The notes under the pieces: generated by a model
Database searches by the model: none
What the model saw: only the letters and a program-made list of their open reading frames with translations
What the model was told of the DNA's origin: nothing
Part shown: piece by piece, positions 1 through 4,854 of the stretch
How the letters are laid out: every line of letters starts with the position of its first letter
Position numbering within the stretch: position 1 is the first letter of the stretch
Source of the DNA: DASWRT01 sp036403035
GTDB lineage: Bacteria > Pseudomonadota > Alphaproteobacteria > ATCC43930 > CGMCC-115725
Assembly: GCA_036403035.1 (NCBI GenBank)
Contig: DASWRT010000304.1
Coordinates: forward strand, 1-5,198
Direction of reading: 5' to 3'
DNA length: 5,198 nt
Position numbers and translations under genes: made by a program

Positions 1-564
1 CAACCCCTGGTGGTGCACCATGCACCACGCCGTCGCGATCGCGACAGTCGTCGTGCCGGCGCCGCCGCGGGCGCCGACCATGGCGACGACGCGCGCCGGC
101 CGCGCCTCGCCCGGCGCAATCGGCGTGTCTCGCTGGGGGGGAGCGGCGGCGCGCAGCAACGCTTCCTGCAACGCTTCGGCAGAGACCGGCTTGACGAGGT
201 AGTCGGCGACGCCCATCCCGATCAGGCGGCGATAGAGCGCCACATCGTTCACCGTACCGATCGCCAGGACCGCCGTGTCCGGCGGGCAGCACTCGGCCAG
301 CGCATCGAGCGCCGCGACCGGATCCCCGGCGTCGCTCAGATCGACGAGCAGCAGGCGCGGCGCGGCAGCCTCCACGGCGGCCAATGCGGCGCCGACGCCG
401 CCGCGCTCGATGCGGGCGTGGGGCCAGCCCTGCTGCGCGGCGACACGGCTCACCGTCTCGCGGGTCACGTCGTCGGCGACGACGGCCAGGAGTCCCCCGT
501 CGCCCGGCACGGAAGCCGATCGGATCGCGGTGCTGGCGTTGGTGCTGGCGCTCGCGCGGTACAT
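1..564 (-). CDS. cpaE: CpaE/TadZ pilus-localisation ATPase-like protein, N-terminal 188 residues (runs off left edge)
   Basis: CpaE/TadZ proteins are MinD/ParA-like and place the Tad machine in the cell, often at a pole. The frame reads from ATG at 564 to position 1 without a stop, so the C-terminal part is missing. Residues about 25-140 look like a response-regulator receiver: acidic pair D31/D32, D75 after a LLLV strand, T104, and K125 in LVKPV. A Pro/Ala linker (about 141-156) follows, then a strand and P-loop, MVGARGGAGTTTVA (162-175), the start of the ATPase domain. Both P-loop lysines of classical MinD proteins are absent (Arg166 and Thr171 stand there); a degenerate P-loop is common in this family. 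The gene starts 8 bases after the cpaD stop and has no clear Shine-Dalgarno sequence, so translation may depend on coupling. GTG at codon 19 is an alternative start. The family call is firm; activity is inferred. Confidence 0.93.
   Translation of the reverse strand, partial: MYRASASTNASTAIRSASVPGDGGLLAVVADDVTRETVSRVAAQQGWPHARIERGGVGAALAAVEAAAPRLLLVDLSDAGDPVAALDALAECCPPDTAVLAIGTVNDVALYRRLIGMGVADYLVKPVSAEALQEALLRAAAPPQRDTPIAPGEARPARVVAMVGARGGAGTTTVAIATAWCMVHHQGL
135..141. repeat. Seven-base G/C homopolymer in the cpaE linker
   Basis: A run of seven G on the plus strand reads as Ala-Pro-Pro-Gln in the CpaE linker between the receiver-like and ATPase-like domains. A one-base slip would frameshift cpaE before its P-loop. 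Runs of this length also occur by chance in GC-rich DNA. Confidence 0.6.
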
Positions 565-572
565 GGCGGCTG

Positions 573-1433
573 CTATTGCTGCTGCTGTTGTGGGGAGCTG
601 GGCGTCACCGGCTGGGGCGGCGCGGCGCCGGCAGCCGCCGCTTTCGGCGTTGCGTCCACCTTCCGGTCGCCGCCGCTCGGGTCCGTCTTTTGCCACGTCG
701 GGTAGTCGCCGGCGCTTGCCGGTCCGGCCGGGCAGCCGGTCTTGTCGCAGTTCAGCACCTGCGGCGCGCGCTGGCGGAAATCCTGCTCCATGAGAACCAC
801 CCGGTCGACCTGCGGCGGGCCGGGCACGCGGCCGACCACGAGGTCGCGCGGCTGCGCCACCATCAGGCCGAGATTGGTCGCGGTCGCGCAGCCGAAATCG
901 CTCGAGGTCGCGTTGCCGAAATCGGTGCCCGACGGCTTCGACCAGTTGGGGCAGGGCGGCGGCACCACGACGAAGCGCTCCACCTCGACGGCCAGCTCGT
1001 CGCCGCCGGCGAGCGGCGTGCGGTCGCCCGCCGCCTGTTCGATCCCCCCCGGTGCCGCAGCGCGGCTCTCGCTGCGGTAGCCGCGCCGCGCCAGCAGCTC
1101 GGCAAGCCTGGTCCGCCGCGCCTCGGCGAACCGGTCGTAGGGCGAGGCGACGAGGTAGACGCGGTCGCTCGCATCCAACTCGGCATCCGCAAGGAACGCA
1201 AGCAGCCGCGCCGATTCCGCGGGCGGCAGCGTCGCCCCGCCCGGCGCGAAGGCCACCGTATGGCGCAGCCGCTGGAAATCCACTTTCAGCGTCTTCGGCG
1301 CCTCCACGGCCTGCCACTCCTGGACGGCCGGAGCGCAGCCGGAGGACAGTACGAGTGCCGCGGCCGTGACGGCGTGGAGGGCAGAGCGGGCGAGTCGGCG
1401 GACGATCATGGCGCGGGCGCTCCGCTCATTCAT
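573..1433 (-). CDS. cpaD: CpaD, Tad pilus outer-membrane lipoprotein
   Basis: CpaD is an outer-membrane lipoprotein of the Tad machine, thought to help the CpaC secretin assemble or stay stable. The 286-residue product starts with a basic n-region, a hydrophobic stretch (about 20-30) and a lipobox ending LSSGC, so Cys33 should be lipidated. Residues about 50-120 form an OmpA-like alpha/beta region (DFQRLRHTVAF, an arginine-rich EARRTRLAELLARRGY helix). The family signature follows: PPPCPNWSKP (158-167), DFGCATATNLGLMVAQPRDL (179-198) and VVGR (199-202). Cys161, Cys182, Cys229 and Cys234 are possible disulfide partners. The C-terminus (about 261-286) is a low-complexity Ala/Pro/Gln tail ending in five Gln. 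The start at 1433 forms an ATGA overlap with the cpaC stop, favouring coupled translation. The in-frame ATG at 1409 has a GGAG 10 bases upstream and would give a more typical 25-residue signal peptide, so it remains possible. Confidence 0.93.
   Translation of the reverse strand: MNERSARAMIVRRLARSALHAVTAAALVLSSGCAPAVQEWQAVEAPKTLKVDFQRLRHTVAFAPGGATLPPAESARLLAFLADAELDASDRVYLVASPYDRFAEARRTRLAELLARRGYRSESRAAAPGGIEQAAGDRTPLAGGDELAVEVERFVVVPPPCPNWSKPSGTDFGNATSSDFGCATATNLGLMVAQPRDLVVGRVPGPPQVDRVVLMEQDFRQRAPQVLNCDKTGCPAGPASAGDYPTWQKTDPSGGDRKVDATPKAAAAGAAPPQPVTPSSPQQQQQ
576..590 (-). repeat. CAR triplet tract encoding five C-terminal Gln of CpaD
   Basis: Five consecutive CAA/CAG codons precede the TAG stop of cpaD, and another CAG follows the stop in the same frame. 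The stop codon thus sits inside a short CAG-like triplet tract. Gain or loss of units would change the tail length without a frameshift. Confidence 0.7.
1044..1050. repeat. Seven-base G/C homopolymer inside cpaD
   Basis: A run of seven C on the plus strand reads as Pro-Gly-Gly-Ile around residues 128-131 of CpaD, in a loop-like Ala/Gly-rich stretch. Slippage would truncate CpaD. No direct sign of variation can be seen in one sequence. Confidence 0.6.
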
Positions 1434-2902
1434 TCGAGGTCGAAGCCGTAGGGACCGATCAGCGTGCTGCCGGACCGCGACAGCGGCGCCGACGGGCGCG
1501 GCGCCGGTTGCGGCCGGTAGGTCGCGCCCTTGAGGTAGCGCTCGGCGTCGGTGGGCGCGACGAAGCCGTCGGTCGCCGCCATCAGCTTGCCGGCCGAGAC
1601 CGGACGGACGAGGTAGGGCGTCACGATGATCACCAGCTCGCTCTCGTCGCGCTGGAACCGGCTGGAGCGGAACAGCGGGCCGAGCACCGGCAGGTCGCCG
1701 AGCCCGGGGAACTTGTTCAGGTTCTGCGTGACGTTGTTCTGCAGCAGGCCGGCGATCGCGAAGCTCTGACCGCTGCCCAGCTCGACGGTGGTTTCGGCGC
1801 GTCGCGTCGTCAGCGCCGGGACGGTGATCGAGTTGATGGTGATCGCGCCGCTGCTGGAGAGCTGGCTGACCTCCGGCCGGACGCGCAAGTTGATCCGGTC
1901 GTTCGTCCCGATGTTCGCCTGGAAATCGAGGCTGACGCCGAACTTCTTGAATTCGATCGTGATCGTGTTGAGGCCCTGCGGAACCGGAATCGGAAACTCG
2001 CCGCCCGCCAGGAAACTGGCCGTCTCGCCCGATGTGGCCGTCAGGTTCGGCTCGGCGAGGACCGTCACCAGTCCTTCCTGATCGAGTGCGTCGATCAGCG
2101 AGTTGAGGTCGATGCGGCGCGTAGACAGCGAGGCAAAGGCGTTGTTCGCCGTCGCGCCGGTGCCGAGACCGTTGCCGAGATCGCGGCGGGTCACGAACTG
2201 CTTGGCGGCAGTGCCGGGCGGCACCGTGGTCGCCGCGTTGAGCACCGGTGCGCCGGTCGCCAACCCGAACGCGAAGCTTCCGGGAGAGACGATGCTCTCC
2301 CAATTGACGCCGAGCTGCTTGATGACTTCGCGCGACATTTCGGCGACGCGGACCCGCAGATTGACCTGGGTCGGCGCGTCGATCCGCAGCTTGTTGACGA
2401 GCTGGTTCTCTTCCGGCACGAAGCGGGCGGCGACACGCCGCACGTCCTCCGCCTCCGCCGCGGAACGGACTGCCCCCTCCAGCACCAGCGCGTTGCCCAT
2501 CGAGCTGACGTCGACCGCGCTGTCCGGCAGCAGATCCCGTAATGCCTGCCGCAGCCGGTCGACGTTGTGGCGGACCGACAGCGCGACGTTGAGGATCACC
2601 TCCTCGCGGTCGCCGACCGCGAACAGCGTCGTCTCGCCGGCTCCCTTGCCGACGACGTAGACGAGGCTGGGCGATTTCACCTGGACATCGGCAATCTCCG
2701 GATCGGCGAGGAATACGCTGGTGGCCGGCCGGTCGAGCTTGACGAGGCGGCCCTTGCCGACTTCGAGCTGGATCTGCATCGATGCCGGCGCCACGACCTG
2801 CGGCGCGGCAGCGGCTGGGACCGGCCCCCGGATCAGGGCGGCGGTGGCGAGCACAGCCGCCGCTACCGCAGCCGTCCGAAGCGTACCGACTCTCGATCCC
2901 AC
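1430..2902 (-). CDS. cpaC: CpaC/RcpA, Tad pilus outer-membrane secretin
   Basis: CpaC forms the gated outer-membrane ring through which the Tad pilus passes. The 490-residue product has an N-terminal signal peptide (hydrophobic about 8-24, Ala-rich cleavage region about 28-33). A pilus/secretin N-domain follows (about 42-112, with LDRPATSVFLADPEIADVQV). Next is a BON-like domain (about 113-175, with VDVSSMGNALVLEGAV). The secretin core spans about 268-432: LVTVLAEPNLTATSGETASF (278-297), GGEFPIPVPQ (300-309), ELGSGQSFAIAGLL (375-388), PGLGDLPVLGPLFRS (399-413) and ELVIIVTPYLVRP (422-434). A Pro-rich tail ends the protein. The start is GTG at 2902, sharing one base with the cpaB stop (TAGTG) and preceded by GGAG at an 8-base spacing. 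The frame is open further upstream, but only through cpaB sequence in another frame. Length is typical of the family. Confidence 0.97.
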   Translation of the reverse strand: MGSRVGTLRTAAVAAAVLATAALIRGPVPAAAAPQVVAPASMQIQLEVGKGRLVKLDRPATSVFLADPEIADVQVKSPSLVYVVGKGAGETTLFAVGDREEVILNVALSVRHNVDRLRQALRDLLPDSAVDVSSMGNALVLEGAVRSAAEAEDVRRVAARFVPEENQLVNKLRIDAPTQVNLRVRVAEMSREVIKQLGVNWESIVSPGSFAFGLATGAPVLNAATTVPPGTAAKQFVTRRDLGNGLGTGATANNAFASLSTRRIDLNSLIDALDQEGLVTVLAEPNLTATSGETASFLAGGEFPIPVPQGLNTITIEFKKFGVSLDFQANIGTNDRINLRVRPEVSQLSSSGAITINSITVPALTTRRAETTVELGSGQSFAIAGLLQNNVTQNLNKFPGLGDLPVLGPLFRSSRFQRDESELVIIVTPYLVRPVSAGKLMAATDGFVAPTDAERYLKGATYRPQPAPRPSAPLSRSGSTLIGPYGFDLE

Positions 2903-3765
2903 TATTTGAACTCCATTTCGCTCGATGCGCTGCCGCGCACGACGCTCACCCTGCGAACCGTACGCGACGGTCCCCGCGGCGGCGCGAGAAGCTGCGTCGC
3001 CTCCCTGTCCCAGGTATGGCTCGGCGCCTGCTTCGCGGCGGCCGGCGGTGCATCGTCGGCGACGGCGAGGCTGCGCAGGGTCAGCGACAGTTTGCCCATC
3101 TCGCCCGCCACGGCGATGATCTCCGCCTGTTTCGGCGTCACTTCCAGCGTCGCCAGCTTCGGCACCGCGACTTCCTTTTTCTGGTCGTCGGCGCGCTGAT
3201 CGATCGCGAGGATGCGGATGTCGGAGAGGATCGTCTCGCTCGCCCGCCTTTCGTGGCTGGGCTTGTCGTCCTGCGGGATCGCCAGCGTCAGGATCACGTC
3301 GACGTGGTCCCCCGGAAAGACGAACCCGGCGACGCCGGAGCTGGGCGTCACCGGCACCGTGACGGCACGCGCGCCCGGCGCCAGCACCGCTGCGAGGAAC
3401 CCGCGGTCGCCTGGGCGCACCAGGCGCGCTTCGGTGACCGGCTCTCCGGCAGTGACGCCGCTGCGCACGACGGCGCCCTCGAAATCCTCGATCGTCCGTG
3501 CGCCGCCCTCGACGACGAACGCGTCGCCGACCGCATCGGCCGGCCAAGCCTGCCAGCGAAGATGTTCCGGCCGCACGAACTGGCCGGCCGGCAGATCGAC
3601 GTTGGCCACGAGGACCTGCTTCGCGGGCAGCGCCTGCGGCACCGGAACCGCTAGCGCGGGCCGGGCGTCGGCCAAGCGCGCATCGAGCCAGTTGCGCGTG
3701 CCGACCGCGGTGAGACCGGAGATCAGGAGAGCGAGGACGAAGAAGCCGGCGCGACGGACGAGCAT
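2902..3765 (-). CDS. cpaB: CpaB/RcpC, Tad pilus assembly protein with SAF domain
   Basis: CpaB is a membrane-anchored periplasmic component of the Tad machine, thought to link to or stabilise the secretin. The 287-residue product starts MLVRRAGFFVLALLISGLTA, a short basic head and one hydrophobic helix that acts as anchor or uncleaved signal. An SAF domain covers about 48-115 (VLVANVDLPAGQFVRPEHLRWQAWP is its hallmark stretch; GEPVTEARL closes it). The RcpC/CpaB domain follows (about 124-235), with RAVTVPVTPSSGVAGFVFPGDHVDVILT (133-160) and ATLEVTPKQAEIIAVAGEMGKLSLTLR (205-231). The tail is basic and Pro-rich. The start was chosen for the anchor helix and for the GAGG/AGGA sequence at 3776-3780, about 10 bases upstream and overlapping the cpaA stop. 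The gap to cpaA is 13 bases. Length and domain order are normal for the family. Confidence 0.96.
   Translation of the reverse strand: MLVRRAGFFVLALLISGLTAVGTRNWLDARLADARPALAVPVPQALPAKQVLVANVDLPAGQFVRPEHLRWQAWPADAVGDAFVVEGGARTIEDFEGAVVRSGVTAGEPVTEARLVRPGDRGFLAAVLAPGARAVTVPVTPSSGVAGFVFPGDHVDVILTLAIPQDDKPSHERRASETILSDIRILAIDQRADDQKKEVAVPKLATLEVTPKQAEIIAVAGEMGKLSLTLRSLAVADDAPPAAAKQAPSHTWDREATQLLAPPRGPSRTVRRVSVVRGSASSEMEFK
2911..2914 (-). promoter_or_regulatory. Ribosome binding site that fixes the GTG start of cpaC
   Basis: GGAG inside the last codons of cpaB lies 8 bases before GTG at 2902. It is the only good Shine-Dalgarno sequence near the gene junction and places the start directly before the signal peptide. 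Ribosomes finishing cpaB would cover it, consistent with coupled translation. Confidence 0.75.
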
Positions 3766-3778
3766 CGTCCCTATTTCC

Positions 3779-4273
3779 TCAAAAGCCGGCGCGCCACGTG
3801 GCGGCCAGCAGGCCGCCGACCGCGATCGCCACGCCGAACGGAACCGGCTGCCGCAGCACCGGCTCGGTTTCGTCACCGCTTCCGGCCGGCCGCGGCAGGC
3901 ACAAGCGGAGCGGGGTCATCAGCATCAGGGCGAGAAGGGCGCCGGCAAGCGATGTCGCCAGCATGAATTCCGCGAAGCGGGCGGGGGGCGCCCAGAGCGA
4001 GACCGCCGCAAGCAGCTTTACGTCGCCGCCGCCGAGCAAGCCCCGCGCGAATAAGACGGCGCCTGCAACAAACACGATGAAACCGGCGCCGACCGAAATG
4101 GCGATCTCGACGGAAGGAAGGCCGGTTGCAAACACGGCGAACGAGGCGGCGACCGCAATCGAAAGCCGATTGGGGATCAGGAAGGACCGTACGTCGTGAA
4201 GCGCGGCGTCACCGAGCGCGGCGGCAAAGACCGCAAGTCCGAGCCATTGCAGGAGGCCAAGCGTCACCGGCAT
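3779..4273 (-). CDS. cpaA: CpaA/TadV, Flp prepilin peptidase (A24 family)
   Basis: This is an inner-membrane aspartic peptidase that cuts the short leader from the Flp prepilin (and pseudopilins) after Gly. The 164-residue product is short and has only the peptidase core, as is usual for TadV-type enzymes, which lack the methylase domain of PilD. The two catalytic aspartates are visible: D27 in LHDVRSFLIPN (25-35) and D84 in GGGDVKLLAA (81-90). Hydrophobic segments lie at about 5-24, 36-52, 56-78, 103-121 and 146-160. The C-terminal PVPFGVAIAVGGL (143-155) is the usual last TadV helix motif. ATG at 4273 comes just before the first helix, but no strong Shine-Dalgarno sequence is seen, so the start is slightly less certain. 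The open frame upstream crosses the hairpins and pilin gene and is not credible protein. Confidence 0.95.
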   Translation of the reverse strand: MPVTLGLLQWLGLAVFAAALGDAALHDVRSFLIPNRLSIAVAASFAVFATGLPSVEIAISVGAGFIVFVAGAVLFARGLLGGGDVKLLAAVSLWAPPARFAEFMLATSLAGALLALMLMTPLRLCLPRPAGSGDETEPVLRQPVPFGVAIAVGGLLAATWRAGF

Positions 4274-4303
4274 CGGCGGAAGTCTTTCACTCGTCGGTGG
4301 TCG

Positions 4304-4331
4304 AAAAGGGAGGGCGGCCTTTTGGCCGCCC
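4304..4331 (-). terminator. Strong hairpin with partial U-run between pilin and cpaA (likely attenuating terminator)
   Basis: On the minus strand a perfect 8-base-pair stem, GGGCGGCC/GGCCGCCC (4312-4331), encloses an AAAA loop. It is followed by TCCCTTTT. The stem is typical of an intrinsic terminator but the T-run is interrupted by CCC, which suggests partial termination. It lies 43 bases after the pilin stop and 38 bases before the cpaA start. It could also protect the 3' end of a short pilin mRNA. Confidence 0.8.
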
Positions 4332-4340
4332 AGTATTCCT

Positions 4341-4361
4341 CGACGCAGCGCTGCTGCGTCG
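4341..4361 (-). repeat. Second stem-loop directly after the pilin gene
   Basis: The inverted repeat CGACGCAG / CTGCGTCG forms an 8-base-pair stem with a 5-base loop. It starts 12 bases after the pilin stop and precedes the terminator-like hairpin by 9 bases. It has no T-run, so an RNA-stability or processing role alongside the next hairpin is more likely than termination. Confidence 0.65.
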
Positions 4362-4373
4362 TCCCGCGATGAT

Positions 4374-4544
4374 TCAGCCGGCGGTGAGTGCGCCGGTCGC
4401 GGCCGTGAGCGCGGCTGTAATGCCACCGGAAAGAGCTGTAAGTGCGGCGACAATGGCAACCGCGATGAGACCGGCGATAAGACCATACTCCACGGCGGTG
4501 GCGCCGCTCCGGTCCGCAATCAGCTTCTTCATCGAAACAAGCAT
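4374..4544 (-). CDS. flp: Flp/PilA-type IVb prepilin, major Tad pilus subunit
   Basis: This is the precursor of the Tad pilus subunit, 56 residues. The basic leader MLVSMKKLIADRSG (1-14) ends in Gly; CpaA should cut after Gly14. The mature protein begins ATAVEYGLIAGLIAVAIVAAL, with the Flp signature Glu (mature position 5, residue 19) and Tyr (position 6, residue 20) followed by one long hydrophobic helix. The mature part is 42 residues and ends in a Thr/Ala/Gly-rich tail. Glu19 is its only charged side chain and it has no Lys, Arg, Asp or Cys. The start at 4544 is chosen because GGGAGA lies 6-7 bases upstream. An in-frame ATG at 4577 lacks any ribosome binding site; ATG at 4532 (codon 5) is possible. 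The gene stands first in the cluster, apart from cpaA by 100 bases containing two hairpins. Confidence 0.95.
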   Translation of the reverse strand: MLVSMKKLIADRSGATAVEYGLIAGLIAVAIVAALTALSGGITAALTAATGALTAG

Positions 4545-4578
4545 GGGTGTTCTCCCGGATATCGTGAACGCACCCATG
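4542..4578 (-). repeat. Inverted repeat enclosing the pilin RBS and burying its start codon
   Basis: CATGGGTG (transcript side, 4571-4578) and CACCCATG (4542-4549) are perfect 8-base complements separated by 21 bases. In the mRNA the ATG at 4544 would be in the stem and the Shine-Dalgarno sequence in the loop. The repeat is seen directly; an effect on translation is inference. Confidence 0.55.
4551..4556 (-). promoter_or_regulatory. Ribosome binding site of the pilin gene
   Basis: GGGAGA lies 6 bases before ATG at 4544, the best Shine-Dalgarno sequence in the window. It decides the pilin start against the upstream in-frame ATG at 4577. It sits in the predicted loop of the inverted repeat at 4542-4578. 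Confidence 0.8.
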
Positions 4579-4592
4579 ATTGGATGCGCGTC

Positions 4593-4607
4593 TTAATGAA
4601 GCATGAA
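4593..4607 (+). promoter_or_regulatory. Near-consensus CtrA box, pilin-proximal
   Basis: TTAA, seven bases, TGAA: one mismatch from the alphaproteobacterial CtrA site TTAA-N7-TTAA. It lies about 50 bases upstream of the pilin start. CtrA is known to control pilA in Caulobacter; use here is inference. Confidence 0.35.
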
Positions 4608-4614
4608 AAACGGA

Positions 4615-4626
4615 AAGAGATCTCTT
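4615..4626. promoter_or_regulatory. Perfect 12-base palindrome, possible operator
   Basis: AAGAGATCTCTT reads identically on both strands. It lies about 70-80 bases upstream of the pilin start. A short perfect palindrome in promoter DNA is a possible dimeric-regulator site; no family is recognised. Confidence 0.3.
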
Positions 4627-4719
4627 CCAGAATGTTCGAATTTTAAATAATGGATGTCTCCTTTTCCGAAGGGAGGGCGCCATAGGCCGAAAGACGGTGG
4701 TATATGAAAGAAAAGATTT

Positions 4720-4735
4720 ACCAATAACCCTGCCA
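4720..4735 (-). promoter_or_regulatory. Partial sigma-54-like promoter match upstream of the pilin
   Basis: The minus strand reads TGGCAGG, four bases, TTGG, against TGGCACG-N4-TTGC. It matches 9 of 11 positions, but the important -12 GC is GG. It lies about 176 bases before the pilin start. This is a weak candidate only. Confidence 0.2.
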
Positions 4736-4749
4736 TTTCGCGCTCGCGA

Positions 4750-4764
4750 TTCAAGAGAATTTAA
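4750..4764 (-). promoter_or_regulatory. Near-consensus CtrA box, pilin-distal
   Basis: On the minus strand TTAA, seven bases, TGAA: the same one-mismatch form as the site at 4593-4607, in opposite orientation. It lies about 90 bases before the plus-strand start at 4855 and about 206 bases before the pilin start, so it could serve either gene. Confidence 0.35.
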
Positions 4765-4854
4765 GATTTTCTTGTGTCCCATAAGGAAGAATTAGAGTGG
4801 CCAGCAGCACTCTCGGGCGCCGCAGGCGCGTGCATCGTCGACGCAGGTGAGAGC

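Larger units (their letters stand above)
4545..4854. other. AT-rich divergent control region between the pilin gene and the plus-strand frame
   Basis: About 310 bases without a credible gene. From about 4590 to 4800 it is clearly richer in A and T than the flanking genes, as expected for promoter DNA. It holds the pilin leader, two near-CtrA boxes, a 12-base palindrome and a partial sigma-54-like match, each listed separately. I could not identify a convincing -35/-10 pair on either strand. The open frames that cross it show no protein-like pattern. Confidence 0.7.

Noticed and set aside
10..1451. Long plus-strand open frames opposite cpaE and cpaD (231 and 355 codons)
   Set aside because: Arg/Ala-rich products with no domain pattern, lying antisense to genes with clear family motifs. 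High GC makes stop codons rare.
573..2303. Extension of the cpaD frame upstream to a 576-codon open frame
   Set aside because: The extra 290 residues overlap the cpaC secretin core in another frame. The lipoprotein signal at 1433 marks the real start.
1508..2542. Plus-strand open frame of 344 codons opposite cpaC
   Set aside because: It mirrors the secretin codons, has no signal, helix or motif, and is a GC-driven shadow.
2567..4054. Several plus-strand open frames opposite cpaB, cpaA and the start of cpaC
   Set aside because: Low-complexity Arg/Ala/Pro products antisense to well-supported genes.
4545..4577. In-frame 11-codon N-terminal extension of the pilin from ATG at 4577
   Set aside because: No ribosome binding site precedes it, and it would lengthen a leader that is already complete from 4544.
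4308..4679. Nine-base direct repeat GGGAGGGCG at 4308-4316 and 4671-4679
   Set aside because: Too short and GC-rich to mean anything by itself; the first copy is part of the terminator stem region.
4264..4782. Minus-strand open frame of 172 codons covering the pilin leader and pilin gene
   Set aside because: It runs in a different frame through promoter DNA, pilin and hairpins, with no recognisable protein features.
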